The notes under the pieces were generated by a model. The model had not been told where the DNA came from, did no database searches, and worked only from the letters and a program-made list of their open reading frames with translations. A program made the position numbers and the translations under genes. Below, piece by piece: positions 54,934 to 64,000 of a stretch of 64,000 nt of DNA. Numbering within the stretch: position 1 is the stretch's first letter; the number at the start of each line of letters is the position of its first letter. Source of the stretch: CAVQBL01 sp963710715 (GTDB lineage Bacteria > Pseudomonadota > Gammaproteobacteria > DSM-16500); the NCBI GenBank assembly GCA_963710715.1, contig CAVQBL010000016.1, positions 496,001 through 560,000 on the forward strand, in the 5' to 3' direction.

Positions 54934-55556
54934 ATGACCTCTATTATAAGATTCATAAAATTTGTTCCACGGATTTTAAATACTATTATCTACGTGGCGC
55001 TGACAGCAAGTTTGTTTTACAGTAGCTTTGTCTATGCAGCTATATGAGTGGTGTTCCTAACGTTGCAGCAATGCTAGAAAACTTGTCACTCACGGTGCCT
55101 GATTTGATGCGGCTTGTAACAGCATTTGGATATGTTGCAGGGATGTATTTAATTTTCAAAGGGCTCTTGGAATTAAAAAAATATGGTGAGTCACGTACAA
55201 TGATGTCACAGCATCACGAATTAAAAATTCCTTTGGGATTTATAATCGCAGGAACATTACTACTCTATTTGCCATCGACAGTATATACGGGAACACAAAC
55301 TGTTTTTGCTGAAACCAATCCCATTGCTTACACGCCGGATCAGACCAATGATTGGACAAATGTCATCCAAGCAGCTTATTTAGTTATTCAATTTCTTGGT
55401 ACAATTGCATTTATCAGAGGCTTAATTATTTTAAGTAACCTTGGGCATGCTCAACAAGGCACAGTGGGTAAAGGATTTGCTCATATATTAGGTGGAATAT
55501 TATGTATTAACCTGTATCAATTTGTTCAGATAATAAAGGGTACATTAATGGTATAG
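54934..55556 (+). pseudogene. dotE: DotE/IcmC, inner-membrane protein, one frameshift
   Basis: An N-terminal frame from 54934 (MTSIIRFIKFVPRILN, then a hydrophobic segment ending FVYAAI) stops at 55044, while the main frame (GVPNVAAMLENLSLTVPDLMRLVTAFGYVAGMY) starts there. The two are offset by one base, so one indel near 55040 likely splits a single gene of about 207 codons, close to Legionella IcmC. Three to four membrane helices and a helix pattern shared with IcmD (FGYVAGMYLIFKG). Confidence 0.8.
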
Positions 55557-55600
55557 TAGTGAAAATGATGTGGTTTAGTAACTTTCAAAAAGGAGATGTG

Positions 55601-55996
55601 ATGATGAGTTTTAATCGCGTGCAAAAAAGTCTGTTGTTACTGATAGGCGGAATACTTTGTTTTTCTTTGGGTACGGCAGCATATGCTGTTTCAGGTATTG
55701 GTGGTGTCGCTGCTCAAGTAACAAGTAACTTAGGAAATGTCGCAAAATTGATTACGGCCGCATCTTATGTTGCAGGTATGGGATTTGGTGTAGGTGCGAT
55801 TGTGAAATTTAAAGCACACAAAGATAACCCGACGCAAATTCCAATCGGAACACCGATTGCATTGTTATTTGTTGCTGCAGCGTTACTCTTTATTCCATCC
55901 GTATTTAAAGCATCAGGCGGTACGTTGTTTGGTGGAAGCGGTCTTGTGGCCGGTGTGTCCGGTGTAACAGGTTTTGGTGCAAGTAAAGCATCGTAA
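55601..55996 (+). CDS. dotP: DotP/IcmD, small inner-membrane protein
   Basis: A 131-aa protein, the same length as Legionella IcmD. N-terminal hydrophobic segment (SLLLLIGGILCFSLGTAAYA), the IcmC/IcmD helix (AASYVAGMGFGVGAIVKFKAHKDNP) and a further helix (IALLFVAAALLFIP). The start at 55601 is chosen because AAGGAG precedes it; a GTG 14 codons upstream is in frame but lacks support. Confidence 0.9.
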   Translation: MMSFNRVQKSLLLLIGGILCFSLGTAAYAVSGIGGVAAQVTSNLGNVAKLITAASYVAGMGFGVGAIVKFKAHKDNPTQIPIGTPIALLFVAAALLFIPSVFKASGGTLFGGSGLVAGVSGVTGFGASKAS

Positions 55997-56009
55997 GCTT
56001 ATGAATTAT

Positions 56010-56632
56010 TATGCATGAACTTCAATTGGCAGTGAATTTAAATGGTTGGCGTATTTTTATCAAGACGCCGTGAAGATAAAGCATTTCTGCCAGTCGCAAC
56101 TCGTGTATTTGAACGTGATAATTACACTTGCCAATATTGCGGTTTTCAAGCGCGAGAATTTCAAGAAGTTGTCAATTTAGATGGAAATTATACCAATAAT
56201 AAATTGAGTAACTTGATTACTGCTTGTTGTTTTTGCTCCCAATGTCTGTTTCTAGAATCGGTGGGTGTAGATGAAATGGGAGGAGGCCAATTAATTTATT
56301 TGCCTGAAATGAGTCAAGCGGATTTAAATAGTTTTTGTCATGTGCTTTTTTGTGCGATGGGAAATGGAACAGGTTATCAAGAAACTGCACAAGCTATTTA
56401 TCGTAGTTTGAAGTTTCGTAGCCAACTCATAGAAAATAAATTTGGTTCTGGAACAAGTAATCCGCCCATGTTTGGGCAATTAATTTTGGAATATCAAGCC
56501 CAGCATCCGGATAAGGCAGTAGATATTCTTAAGGATATGCGCTTGCTGCCATCTTACACCAAATTTAAGGTTCAATTAGATGCGTGGGCTGCAGCGCGCA
56601 TTGGAAGAAGCTCGCTGCAGCAGGCGGGGTGA
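56010..56632 (+). pseudogene. dotN: DotN/IcmJ, coupling-complex zinc protein, likely one frameshift
   Basis: Zinc-binding member of the DotL complex. The core frame from 56042 has CQYCGFQARE ... ACCFCSQCLF (metal cysteines), VNLDGNYTNNKLSNL and YLPEMSQADL. The family N-terminus (HELQLAVNLNGWRIFIK) is present upstream in another frame starting at ATG 56010, so one base is probably missing near 56065. Without it the 196-aa frame would start at 56042. Confidence 0.87.
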
Positions 56633-56653
56633 AAATGTTGAAGGATATAAACA

Positions 56654-59600
56654 ATGCGTAGCTTCATAGATCCTTTATTAGATAGCATAGATTCATTCTT
56701 GCTTGGTTTAGCACTGAACTTAAGCAAACGACAGAATCTTATTGTGATTTAGAAACAGCGGATGATACAACATACCTTAGTGGCACGCGATGGTTCTTTA
56801 GTTTCTATTATTCGTGTTTATGGCGTTACTAAATTGATTGGAACAGAAGAGTTTGATCAGATTCATGACGGCATTATCGCAAAGTTTACAAGCCACTTTA
56901 AAACGACCAGGGCATGTGGTTCAAGTTTATTTTAGTTATGATAGAGCAGCAGTCAAACCTGAAATTGAAGATATTTTATCCCCCGCAAGTGGCACGGCAA
57001 GCGATTAAAATTAGATTTGGATGATTTATTCAAGGAACGTGTTGATTATCTTTCAAAATATTGTGCTCATGAAGAATTATATTTTGTTTTGTGGACACGT
57101 CCTTATTCATTAACTGCAGAACAACAAAAACGTGCAACCAAAGAAAAATTAAAATTTATTCGTGATAATAAAATTCCACCCTTTAAAAATGGTCAAAATC
57201 TTATTGCAGCAATTCCTGATTTGCGTGAATCGCATGCTTCATTTGTGCGTTCATTAGTCACAGACTTAAATGCATTAAATGTTTATTCGCATTTATTAGA
57301 AGTGCATGAGGCAGTTTATGCAATGCGTTATTCAGCTGATCCTGATTTTACAGATAAAGATTGGCGACCGGTATTACCTGGCGATAAAATTCCACTGCGT
57401 GAAACGCGCCCAGCTGGCAAGTGAATTATCAGGATTAATGTATCCGCCACTTGCGCGTCAAATATTTCCACGTGATGCAGTGAATATTGATTTACGAACA
57501 GTACGTGTAGGCGATCGAATTTACACGCCACTTTTTATTGATTTATTTCCGCAAGAATTAAAATCATTTATTAGTCTTTTTGCGCGCACGTTGCCAACGC
57601 AGGTTCCTTGGCGCATGTCATTTTTGATTGAAAGCGGTGGATTAGCCACTTTACGTTTTAAATCGGTGATGGCAGCAATTTTAAGTTGGACATCGGCACA
57701 AAATGCATTAGTGCATGATGCTGTATAAATTATTAAACGATATTGAAGCTTAATACAGATGATGCAGTTGTAAAATTACAAGTGAGTTTTGCTACCTGGG
57801 CACCTGAAGGCAATATTCGTTTATTGCGTACACGCGCTGCAGAACTTGCAAAAGCAGTAGAAGGTTGGGGCACATGCGAAGTTTCTGAAGTATCAGGTGA
57901 TGTATTTGCGGGTATGGCATCCAGTCTTTTAGGATTTACATGCTAACAGTGTTGCTACACCTTCTGTTGCTCCACTTTCAGATGTCGTTTATATGTTGCC
58001 TTTCACTCGTCCTGCTTCTGCTTGGCAATATGGCGCATTGTTATTGCGTTCACCTGATGGAAAACTTTGGCCTTATCAACCTGGCTCTGCTCAGCAAACG
58101 ACTTGGATTGACTTAATGTATGCACGACCGGGTTCAGGTAAATCGGTTTTATCAAATGCAATCAATTTAGCTTTATGTCTTTCGGGTGGTATTCAACGAT
58201 TACCGCGCATTGCAATCATTGATATTGGTCCTTCCAGTAGCGGCTTGATTTCTTTATTGAAAGAAGCATTGCCGAAAGGAACAACAACATTTGGTTGCAT
58301 ATCATCGTTTACGCATGACTCCCGATTATTCAATCAATCCTTTTGATACGCAATTAGGTTGTCGTTATCCCACGGCACAAGAACGTGGTTTTTTAGTTAA
58401 TTTTATTACCTTGTTAGCAACACCTTTAGGTGCAGAGCGGCCTTATGATGGTGTATCCGATATGGCGGGTTTAATTGTTGATGAGATTTATAAATATCTT
58501 GCTGATGATGGCAAACCACATCTTTATACAAAAGGAATTGAATCACTTAGTCGATGATATTTTAAGTGAAATTGGTTTTGTCATGGATGAACATACCACG
58601 TGGTGGGAAGTCACAGATGCTTTATTTTTAGCGGGATTTCATCATGAAGCTTTGCTTGCGCAACGTTATGCAATGCCACTATTGGCTGATGCTGAATGCA
58701 ATTTGTCGTACGCCAAGTTGTTGAAGATCTTATATGGTCAAGTGAAAGCACCTACGGGTGAACCTTTGATTCAAGCTTTTAGTCGTATGATGTCGAGTGC
58801 AGTGCGTGAATATCCGATTTTATCAGGTGTTACGCAATTTGATATTGGTGATGCGCGTATCGTCTCACTTGATTTGGATGAAGTAGCCAAAAGCGGTGGT
58901 GATGCAGCTGAGCGACAAACTGCTGTGATGTATATGTTGGCGCGTTACGTGTTAGGCGCGACATTATTATCTGACAGAAGATGTTTTAGGTGATATTCCG
59001 GAAGCCTATCGTGAATATCATCGTAAGCGTATTGCAGAAATTCGTGAAGATGCAAAACGTATTGTATATGATGAATTTCACCGTACATCCAAAGCGCGCG
59101 CCGTGCGCGATCAAGTGATTCTCGATATGCGTGAAGGACGAAAATGGAATGTGCAAATTGCGTTAATTTCACAATCGCTAGATGATTTTGATCCTGTGAT
59201 GGTCGAATTTGCGACGTCCATTTTTATTATGGATGCAGGTCCTGAACAAGCCATCAAACGCTCTACAGAAATTTTCGGTTTATCAGAAACCGCGCGTATT
59301 GCATTAAAAACGCGTGTGCATGGTCCTCGTGAAGGGGGTGCTACTTTCTTAGCGCAGTTTGCGACAAAGAATGGTATGAATACACAATTACTGACGAATA
59401 CCTTGGGTCCAATTGAATTATGGGCATTTAGTACAACGGCAGAAGATGCGCGAGTGCGTAATAAACTTTATCAAAAAATTAGTCCGGCAGAAGCGCGACG
59501 CGTCCTCGCTAATTTATTTCCCTCGGGTTCAGTGAAGGCATTAATTGAGGCGCGTTTAGCGACTTTGAAAGAGCAAGAAGGTATTATTCAAGAAGAAAGT

Positions 59601-59684
59601 AATATAGGTATTGTGAATCAGTTGGTTGAGGAAATATTGGCTGCGTATAGTAAAAATCCAGATGTGAAAAGTTTGCCTAAGTAA
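56654..59684 (+). pseudogene. dotO: DotO/IcmB, VirB4-type ATPase, many frameshifts
   Basis: Cytosolic ATPase that powers the Dot/Icm system, about 1010 codons in all. Pieces in order: MRSFIDPLLDSIDSF start; DLFKERVDYLSKYCAHEE; Walker A YARPGSGKSVLSNA (about 58126-58167); MDEHTTWWEVTDALF; SRMMSSAVREYPIL; Walker B region RIVYDEFHRTSKA; end AYSKNPDVKSLPK. At least seven indels (near 56702, 56770, 56860, 56995, 57418, 57735, 57945, 58290, 58550, 58970) break it. The final 190 residues are in one frame (59103-59684). Confidence 0.87.
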
Positions 59685-59730
59685 TATAAAAAACAGGTGT
59701 AACTATTCATGATTTTTACAAAAAAGAACT

Positions 59731-59839
59731 CGTCATTGCGAGCCTCACGCCTTAGCTTTATGTGAGGCGTGGCAATCCAGGAACACGGGGTATTCCCCTG
59801 GATTGCTTCGTCGCGAAGAGCATGCTCCTCGCAATGACG
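59731..59839. repeat. GTCATTGCGAG palindromic repeat, copy 4 (full)
   Basis: Full element after dotO: CGTCATTGCGAG ... CTCCTCGCAATGACG, inner arms GGCAATCCAGG / CCTGGATTGC and the GCCTCAC/GTGAGGC side hairpin. With the copy at 43191 it brackets the dot/icm locus in direct orientation. Confidence 0.88.
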
Positions 59840-59894
59840 GCACGAGAGTTACAAACGGGTGAGAGTTTTGATGGCGCGATAGAAGGACCATACA

Positions 59895-61106
59895 ATGAAA
59901 AAAAACAGCATGCTCTGGTGGATATTATTGAGCATAGTGTTAGGTGTGTTATGCGGCATATTTTTTCCTCAGAAAATGCTCGCTATCCGTTGGATTGGAA
60001 TCATATTCATTAATTTACTTAAGCTAATTGTATTACCCCTGATTTTTTCTGCGCTGGTGAGTGCAATAGCCTCAATGGGTGGGGTAAAGCGTTTAGGAGC
60101 AATAGGGGGTTATACAATTGGGTATGTATTTTTTAGTGTTTCAGTTGCAGTTATTATTGGATTAATCTTACTTAATGTATTTCAGCCCGGGGTGGGTTTG
60201 TCTCCTGATCTTATTCTCGTTAATGCAACTCCTGCAGACTTAAAGCCAAAAGAATTTTCTTCGTTTTTATACACGTTATTTCCACCCAATATTATTGAAG
60301 CAGCAGCAAAATATGAAATTATGCCAATTGTACTTTTTAGTATTGTTTTTGCTATTGCGAGTCTTGCAGTTGGCGAGTCAGCTAAACCAGTAATTGATTT
60401 TTTCATTGGCATGCGCAATATCTTCATTAAGATGATTGTTTGGTTAATGTATGCTACTCCAGTGGGATTGTTTTCTTTATTGGGTGCTGCCGTTGCTGAA
60501 GCATATATCCATAAGAGTTTAATGAAAAGTTTGACAGGCGTGTTAGTATTTATTGCCGTATTTTTATTTGGATTATTTTTGCAAATCCTATGGCAAGTTG
60601 CCGTCATCAAGTTTATTACGCGAAGAAATACGAAAGAGTTTATCGGCAGTGCGTCCAATGCGCTGCTCACTGCTTTTGCTACTTCAAGCTCAATGGCCAC
60701 ATTACCCGTGACACTCATTGTTGCCAAACAACAAAATATTAACGAAGACGTTGCGCGCTTTGTTTTGCCACTCGCAACAACAATTAATCTTGCCGGAACA
60801 GCAATGTATGAAGCTGTTTCAGCGCTATTTTTTTGTCAAATTTTAGATTTACATCTTTCTCTTTTATCTCAGGTTGGAATTTTTGTCACCGCAATCATGG
60901 CGGGCATGGGCGCAACCGGTATTCCGGAAGGAGGATTGGTTACGATGATCATGGTATTGCGCAGTGTCAATGTTCCTTCTTCAGCAATAACATTGTTGTT
61001 ACCTTTTGATCGCGTGCTGGATCGTTTCCGTACGATGGTGAATGTGTGGGGAGATTTAGTGTGTGCGGCGACGGTGGATCATTATGCGGTGCGGCGGCGG
61101 CAATAA
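59895..61106 (+). CDS. Dicarboxylate/amino acid:cation symporter (DAACS)
   Basis: A 403-aa GltP/DctA-type transporter importing glutamate, aspartate or C4-dicarboxylates with H+ or Na+. Family motifs: the serine-rich hairpin ATSSSMATLPVT, MAGMGATGIPEGGLVT and the C-terminal LPFDRVLDRFRTMVNVWGD with substrate-binding Asp and Arg. About eight helices. Uptake of host amino acids would fit an intracellular life. Confidence 0.93.
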   Translation: MKKNSMLWWILLSIVLGVLCGIFFPQKMLAIRWIGIIFINLLKLIVLPLIFSALVSAIASMGGVKRLGAIGGYTIGYVFFSVSVAVIIGLILLNVFQPGVGLSPDLILVNATPADLKPKEFSSFLYTLFPPNIIEAAAKYEIMPIVLFSIVFAIASLAVGESAKPVIDFFIGMRNIFIKMIVWLMYATPVGLFSLLGAAVAEAYIHKSLMKSLTGVLVFIAVFLFGLFLQILWQVAVIKFITRRNTKEFIGSASNALLTAFATSSSMATLPVTLIVAKQQNINEDVARFVLPLATTINLAGTAMYEAVSALFFCQILDLHLSLLSQVGIFVTAIMAGMGATGIPEGGLVTMIMVLRSVNVPSSAITLLLPFDRVLDRFRTMVNVWGDLVCAATVDHYAVRRRQ

Positions 61107-61154
61107 CCTCGTCTACCAATTTGGTAGAAATTGGTAGGTTATTGGTATTTGGTA

Positions 61155-61472
61155 TTAGACAGGGGATTGCACCGGTCTTGCTTCAAGGGTGGGGGGCGGC
61201 GGAACCTCGGTCGTTATCTGTGGTGGTTGTTGCCTAAAGAAAAAGGTTGCTCCTGCACCCCAAAGGAAACCTCCCCCCACCACCAAGATTCCCAAACTAT
61301 AAAACATGTCATTATAACATCGTGCAGGAGTGATCTCATGAGGCTCACTATAAACATCACGAAAACCACATGTGTAAGCAAAATTCAGTAAAGCGAGTGA
61401 AGCGAAACACACATATGTTCCAGCACATATTTTTGCCCCTCTTAAAGCATATCTAACTCTAGAATGACTCAT
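61155..61472 (-). CDS. Small predicted membrane protein with Pro-rich tail (105 aa)
   Basis: From MSHSRVRYALRGAK there are two hydrophobic segments (GTYVCFASLALLNFAY and MFYSLGILVVGGGFLW), then a Pro-rich C-terminus (PPQITTEVPPPPTLEARP). The ATG at 61472 has AGGAA 8 bases ahead; upstream in-frame ATGs (to 61505) have none. No family is recognised. It lies between the symporter gene and the mobile region. Confidence 0.5.
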   Translation of the reverse strand: MSHSRVRYALRGAKICAGTYVCFASLALLNFAYTCGFRDVYSEPHEITPARCYNDMFYSLGILVVGGGFLWGAGATFFFRQQPPQITTEVPPPPTLEARPVQSPV

Positions 61473-61495
61473 TTGCATATTTCCTAATAGGTAAA

Positions 61496-61835
61496 AAAAC
61501 ATCATTATAATGTTTTTAGATCACCCCTGTCACGAACCCTAAATGGCGGCTGATGGCATTGCTAAAACGAACGGATAACCATTTGGTAGAAATTGGTAGG
61601 TTATGGGTATTTGTTATTGTGCTACTTATGTGCTATATTTTATATAGGGTAGAACTTGGAGTGATTAATATGATAACTGTACATATTCGTAAGCAAGGGG
61701 GAGCAGCTGTTATCACCATCCCGTCTGATGTTCTCAAAATGCTAAGCATTGGAGTAGGCACAGTATTAGCACTCGATGTGACTAAGGAAGGGTTTACTGC
61801 TCATGCAGTGCAAAAAACATCTCGTAAGCGATACT
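61496..61835. repeat. Left copy of a 340-bp target duplication
   Basis: Appears identical to 63485-63824 and abuts the left end of the insertion sequence. It contains the toxin-antitoxin promoter, operator, ribosome site and the first 55 or so codons of the antitoxin. IS1634 elements are known to create long, variable target duplications, so this is best read as such. Confidence 0.9.
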
Positions 61836-61840
61836 CCTGA
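61670..61840 (+). pseudogene. Antitoxin gene truncated by the insertion sequence
   Basis: Codes for the first 56 residues of the antitoxin (MITVHIRKQGGAAVITIPSD ... SRKRYS) and then stops at a TGA formed with the IS end (61838-61840). The DNA-binding AbrB-like half is intact and the toxin-binding half is missing. Promoter and ribosome site are present, so it could still be expressed. Confidence 0.85.
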
Positions 61841-63484
61841 CTTCTGCCAATTTTAAAATATTCGTAAAGCCCTAAAAAAAAGTTCTTTGATTACAAGAAA
61901 TTATATTTTTGTAGAATGCAAAAAACCGCACTAAGTGGTATTCTGCACGCATGCGAGGTGACCTGATTATTAGAACTGTCCGTACTGCGTCAGGTGCAAC
62001 AGCAGTACAAATTATTCGATACGCAAATAGCAAACGTATTGTGGTAAAACATATCGGCAGTGCGCACACAGACGATGAGCTAGCTACACTTCGTAGCGAA
62101 GCTGAACGCGTGCGTGAGCAGCTTTCCCCGCAACTCTTTCTTTTCTCTTCGATAGAATCTCCAACGCGACTCCTGCATATGGATCATTTGAGTCTGGAAA
62201 GGAGTTACACATCGTTTTGCGCATGAGGCACTTAGAAAGTGCAATCAACAATGTGGGCTTGGTTTTCTTTCTCCGCTTTATCAAGATATTGCGCTTATGC
62301 GCATCATTGAGCCAACTTCTAAATTACGCACCATTACACTTTTACAACGCTATTTCAATATAAGTTACGCTGAACGTACTGTTTACCGTCTGCTTCCAAA
62401 GTTGATAAAACAGAAAGAAGCTATTGAAAATGCTGCTTATCAGACAGCATGCACATACTTTGGCGAATCATTTGCACTTATTCTTTATGATGTTACTACA
62501 CTGTATTTTGAAAGCCATGAGCCTGATGATGAACTTCGAGCCAGAGGATTTTCTAAAGATGATAAATCCAAACAACCTCAGATTGTTATTGGATTGCTAG
62601 TAACGCCACAAGGTTTTCCACTTATGCATGAGGTATACAAAGGTAATAAATTTGAGGGTCACACAATGCTTGATGTCATTAAGCAATTTCAAAAACGTCA
62701 TGCAGATGCCAAACCAATTGTGGTAGCAGATGCCGCAATGCTTTCGCGTGAAAATATGCAATTTCTAGAGACCGAAGGCTATCGATATATTGTGGGCGCT
62801 CGATTAGCGAATACACAACGATCATTCATCGACAAAATAGCCGTGAAGCTTGATCGTAAAGATGGCGTCGCAATACGTTTACCTTATCCCAATCGTTCTT
62901 ATGATGTTGTTTGTGCTTACTCATCACAACGAGAAAAAAAGGACAGGCGACAATTTGAAAAGCAAGTCACAAAAGCCATGATGCTTGTTGCGCGAAAAGA
63001 ACCAGGAAAGCGAGCCAAATTTGTTAAAAAATCGTTGGATGGAAAATCTAGTTTTGTGTTAGACGAAGAACTTAAGGAAAAAACAGAAAAGTTACTTGGC
63101 ATCAAAGGGTATTGCACTAACATTTCTGAGAGTGAGATATCAAACGAACAAATCATTGCTTACTATCATGATCTTTGGCGTATTGAACAGGTGTTTCGAA
63201 TGTCAAAAACCGATCTTAAAACACGACCCATTTTTCATTATGCACATGATGCTATTAAGGCACATATATTGCTGTGTTTTATGGCGCTAATGATAGGAAA
63301 ATTTCTGGAAATTAAAACAGGACTCTCATTGCAGCGTATCCGAGATATTCTCTGGAGTGTACACGAAGCTCACATTGAGGATACTCTTACTGGTAAACGG
63401 ATTACACTACAAACAAACTTAACTGAATATCATAACAGCGGGCTGGCGGGTATCCTCAAACCGCACTAATTGGCAGAAGTCAGG
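61836..63484. mobile_element. IS1634-family-like insertion sequence
   Basis: A 1649-bp element with 17-bp terminal inverted repeats (CCTGACTTCTGCCAATT at 61836; complement at 63468-63484), one DDE transposase gene and a 340-bp direct duplication of target DNA on each side. The identical duplications imply a recent insertion. Confidence 0.88.
61951..63469 (+). pseudogene. IS1634-type transposase, one frameshift
   Basis: DDE transposase of about 505 codons. N-terminal frame 61951-62226 (IIRTVRTASGATAVQI), then the main frame (MRIIEPTSKLRTITLLQRYF) with catalytic Asp in LYDVTTLYFES, Asp in IVVADAAMLS and Glu in DLWRIEQVFRMSKTDLKTRP. One extra A near 62203 (GAAAGGAGTT) separates the frames; without it LERVTHRFAHEAL reads through. 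Almost intact, so either an indel artefact or a fresh inactivation. Confidence 0.87.
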
Positions 63485-63824
63485 AAAACATCATTATAAT
63501 GTTTTTAGATCACCCCTGTCACGAACCCTAAATGGCGGCTGATGGCATTGCTAAAACGAACGGATAACCATTTGGTAGAAATTGGTAGGTTATGGGTATT
63601 TGTTATTGTGCTACTTATGTGCTATATTTTATATAGGGTAGAACTTGGAGTGATTAATATGATAACTGTACATATTCGTAAGCAAGGGGGAGCAGCTGTT
63701 ATCACCATCCCGTCTGATGTTCTCAAAATGCTAAGCATTGGAGTAGGCACAGTATTAGCACTCGATGTGACTAAGGAAGGGTTTACTGCTCATGCAGTGC
63801 AAAAAACATCTCGTAAGCGATACT
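63485..63824. repeat. Right copy of the 340-bp target duplication
   Basis: Direct duplicate of 61496-61835 on the far side of the insertion sequence. It supplies the promoter and 5' part of the intact antitoxin gene. Confidence 0.9.
63600..63636 (+). promoter_or_regulatory. Toxin-antitoxin promoter with palindromic operator
   Basis: TTGTTA and TATATT are 17 bp apart (63600-63605 and 63623-63628). The perfect palindrome CTATAT-TTT-ATATAG (63622-63636) covers the -10. The antitoxin start is 22 bp downstream with a GGAG site. The same structure stands at 61611-61647 in the left duplication. Confidence 0.7.
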
Positions 63825-63931
63825 CATTGAAAAAGTTGTTACATGGGATAACCCCAAAAAAGATAGCAGCTCTTAATAAGAAGACTCAGTGGGCACGTGA
63901 AGGGAAATCAGTTGGCCGCGAAAAAACATGA
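63659..63931 (+). CDS. AbrB/MazE (ChpS-type) antitoxin
   Basis: A 90-aa antitoxin with an N-terminal AbrB/SpoVT swapped-hairpin DNA-binding domain (IRKQGGAAVITIPSDVLKMLSIGVGTVLAL) and a C-terminal toxin-binding tail (SLKKLLHGITPKKIAALN). The start at 63659 follows GGAG; the open frame extends 39 codons upstream but crosses the promoter. It overlaps the toxin gene by ATGA. Confidence 0.88.
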   Translation: MITVHIRKQGGAAVITIPSDVLKMLSIGVGTVLALDVTKEGFTAHAVQKTSRKRYSLKKLLHGITPKKIAALNKKTQWAREGKSVGREKT

Positions 63932-64000
63932 CTAAACATTCTATTCCAAAGCGAGGCGATGTGTATTGGATTGACCCTAATCCTATTGCAGGTCGAGAAA
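63928..64000 (+). CDS. MazF/ChpB-type endoribonuclease toxin, 5' part
   Basis: The first 24 codons (MTKHSIPKRGDVYWIDPNPI, then AGRE) before the window ends. The RGDVYWID..P start is typical of MazF-fold toxins, which cut mRNA. The gene continues outside the window. Confidence 0.85.
   Translation, partial: MTKHSIPKRGDVYWIDPNPIAGRE

Noticed and set aside
60182..60727. Minus-strand frame of 181 codons in the symporter gene
   Set aside because: Antisense of a conserved transporter with intact motifs; no independent support.
61131..61391. Plus-strand frame after the symporter gene
   Set aside because: Low-quality peptide that overlaps the better supported minus-strand frame; no ribosome site.

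Overview
The window looks like a chromosome segment of a gammaproteobacterium of the order Legionellales, closest in flavour to the Coxiellaceae (Coxiella, Rickettsiella and Diplorickettsia relatives). The basis is an almost complete dot/icm type IVB secretion locus in the Legionella/Coxiella region II order, a split glycine decarboxylase (gcvPA/gcvPB), the prs-rplY-pth-ychF and hemA-prfA-prmC blocks, and an AT-rich base composition. No species call is possible from sequence reading alone.

Layout. 1-2.1 kb: glycine cleavage P-protein genes. 2.4-8.5 kb: four minus-strand accessory genes, three of them tandem paralogues of an unrecognised two-module family and one a 17-unit Sel1-repeat protein; all four lack signal peptides and are effector candidates. 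8.6-14.1 kb: slipin/NfeD pair, a tiny lipoprotein, dapB, a FecCD/FecE-type ABC importer and rppH. 14.2-20.4 kb: ptsP, a TSUP permease, lgt and thyA, interrupted by a tacAT toxin-antitoxin module and a degenerate repeat. 20.5-26.8 kb: a secreted protein, an orphan, a ferritin-like/VIT1 protein, a lipoprotein, and rnr-rlmB. 26.8-30.4 kb: an accessory insert of three unknown genes; two are paralogues with a TTAA-N7-TTAA promoter box that resembles the PmrA site used for Dot/Icm effectors in Legionella and Coxiella. 30.5-36.1 kb: ychF, a von Willebrand A protein, pth, rplY, prs and tRNA-Gln. 36.2-39.5 kb: a MITE-like element, a Phd/VapC module, lolB and small envelope proteins. 39.4-43.1 kb: hemA, prfA, prmC and dksA. 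43.3-59.7 kb: dotM, L, K, J, I (three I-type copies), H, G, F, E, P, N, O. 59.9-64 kb: a dicarboxylate symporter, an IS1634-type element with a 340-bp target duplication, and a MazEF/ChpBS-type module running off the end.

Two themes stand out. First, single-base indels concentrate in certain genes (rnr, prs, hemA, dotL, dotG, dotF, dotO, the transposase), while the codons between them stay conserved. Because prs and hemA are normally indispensable, consensus errors are at least as likely as gene decay, and reads are needed to decide. Second, mobile and addictive DNA is frequent: four full and one half copy of a GTCATTGCGAG palindromic repeat, a second MITE-like family beside two toxin-antitoxin modules, an IS1634-type insertion that duplicated an antitoxin promoter, and a lone IS end inside the dot/icm locus. 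The accessory genes, the PmrA-like boxes and the secretion locus together suggest an intracellular lifestyle based on translocated effectors.
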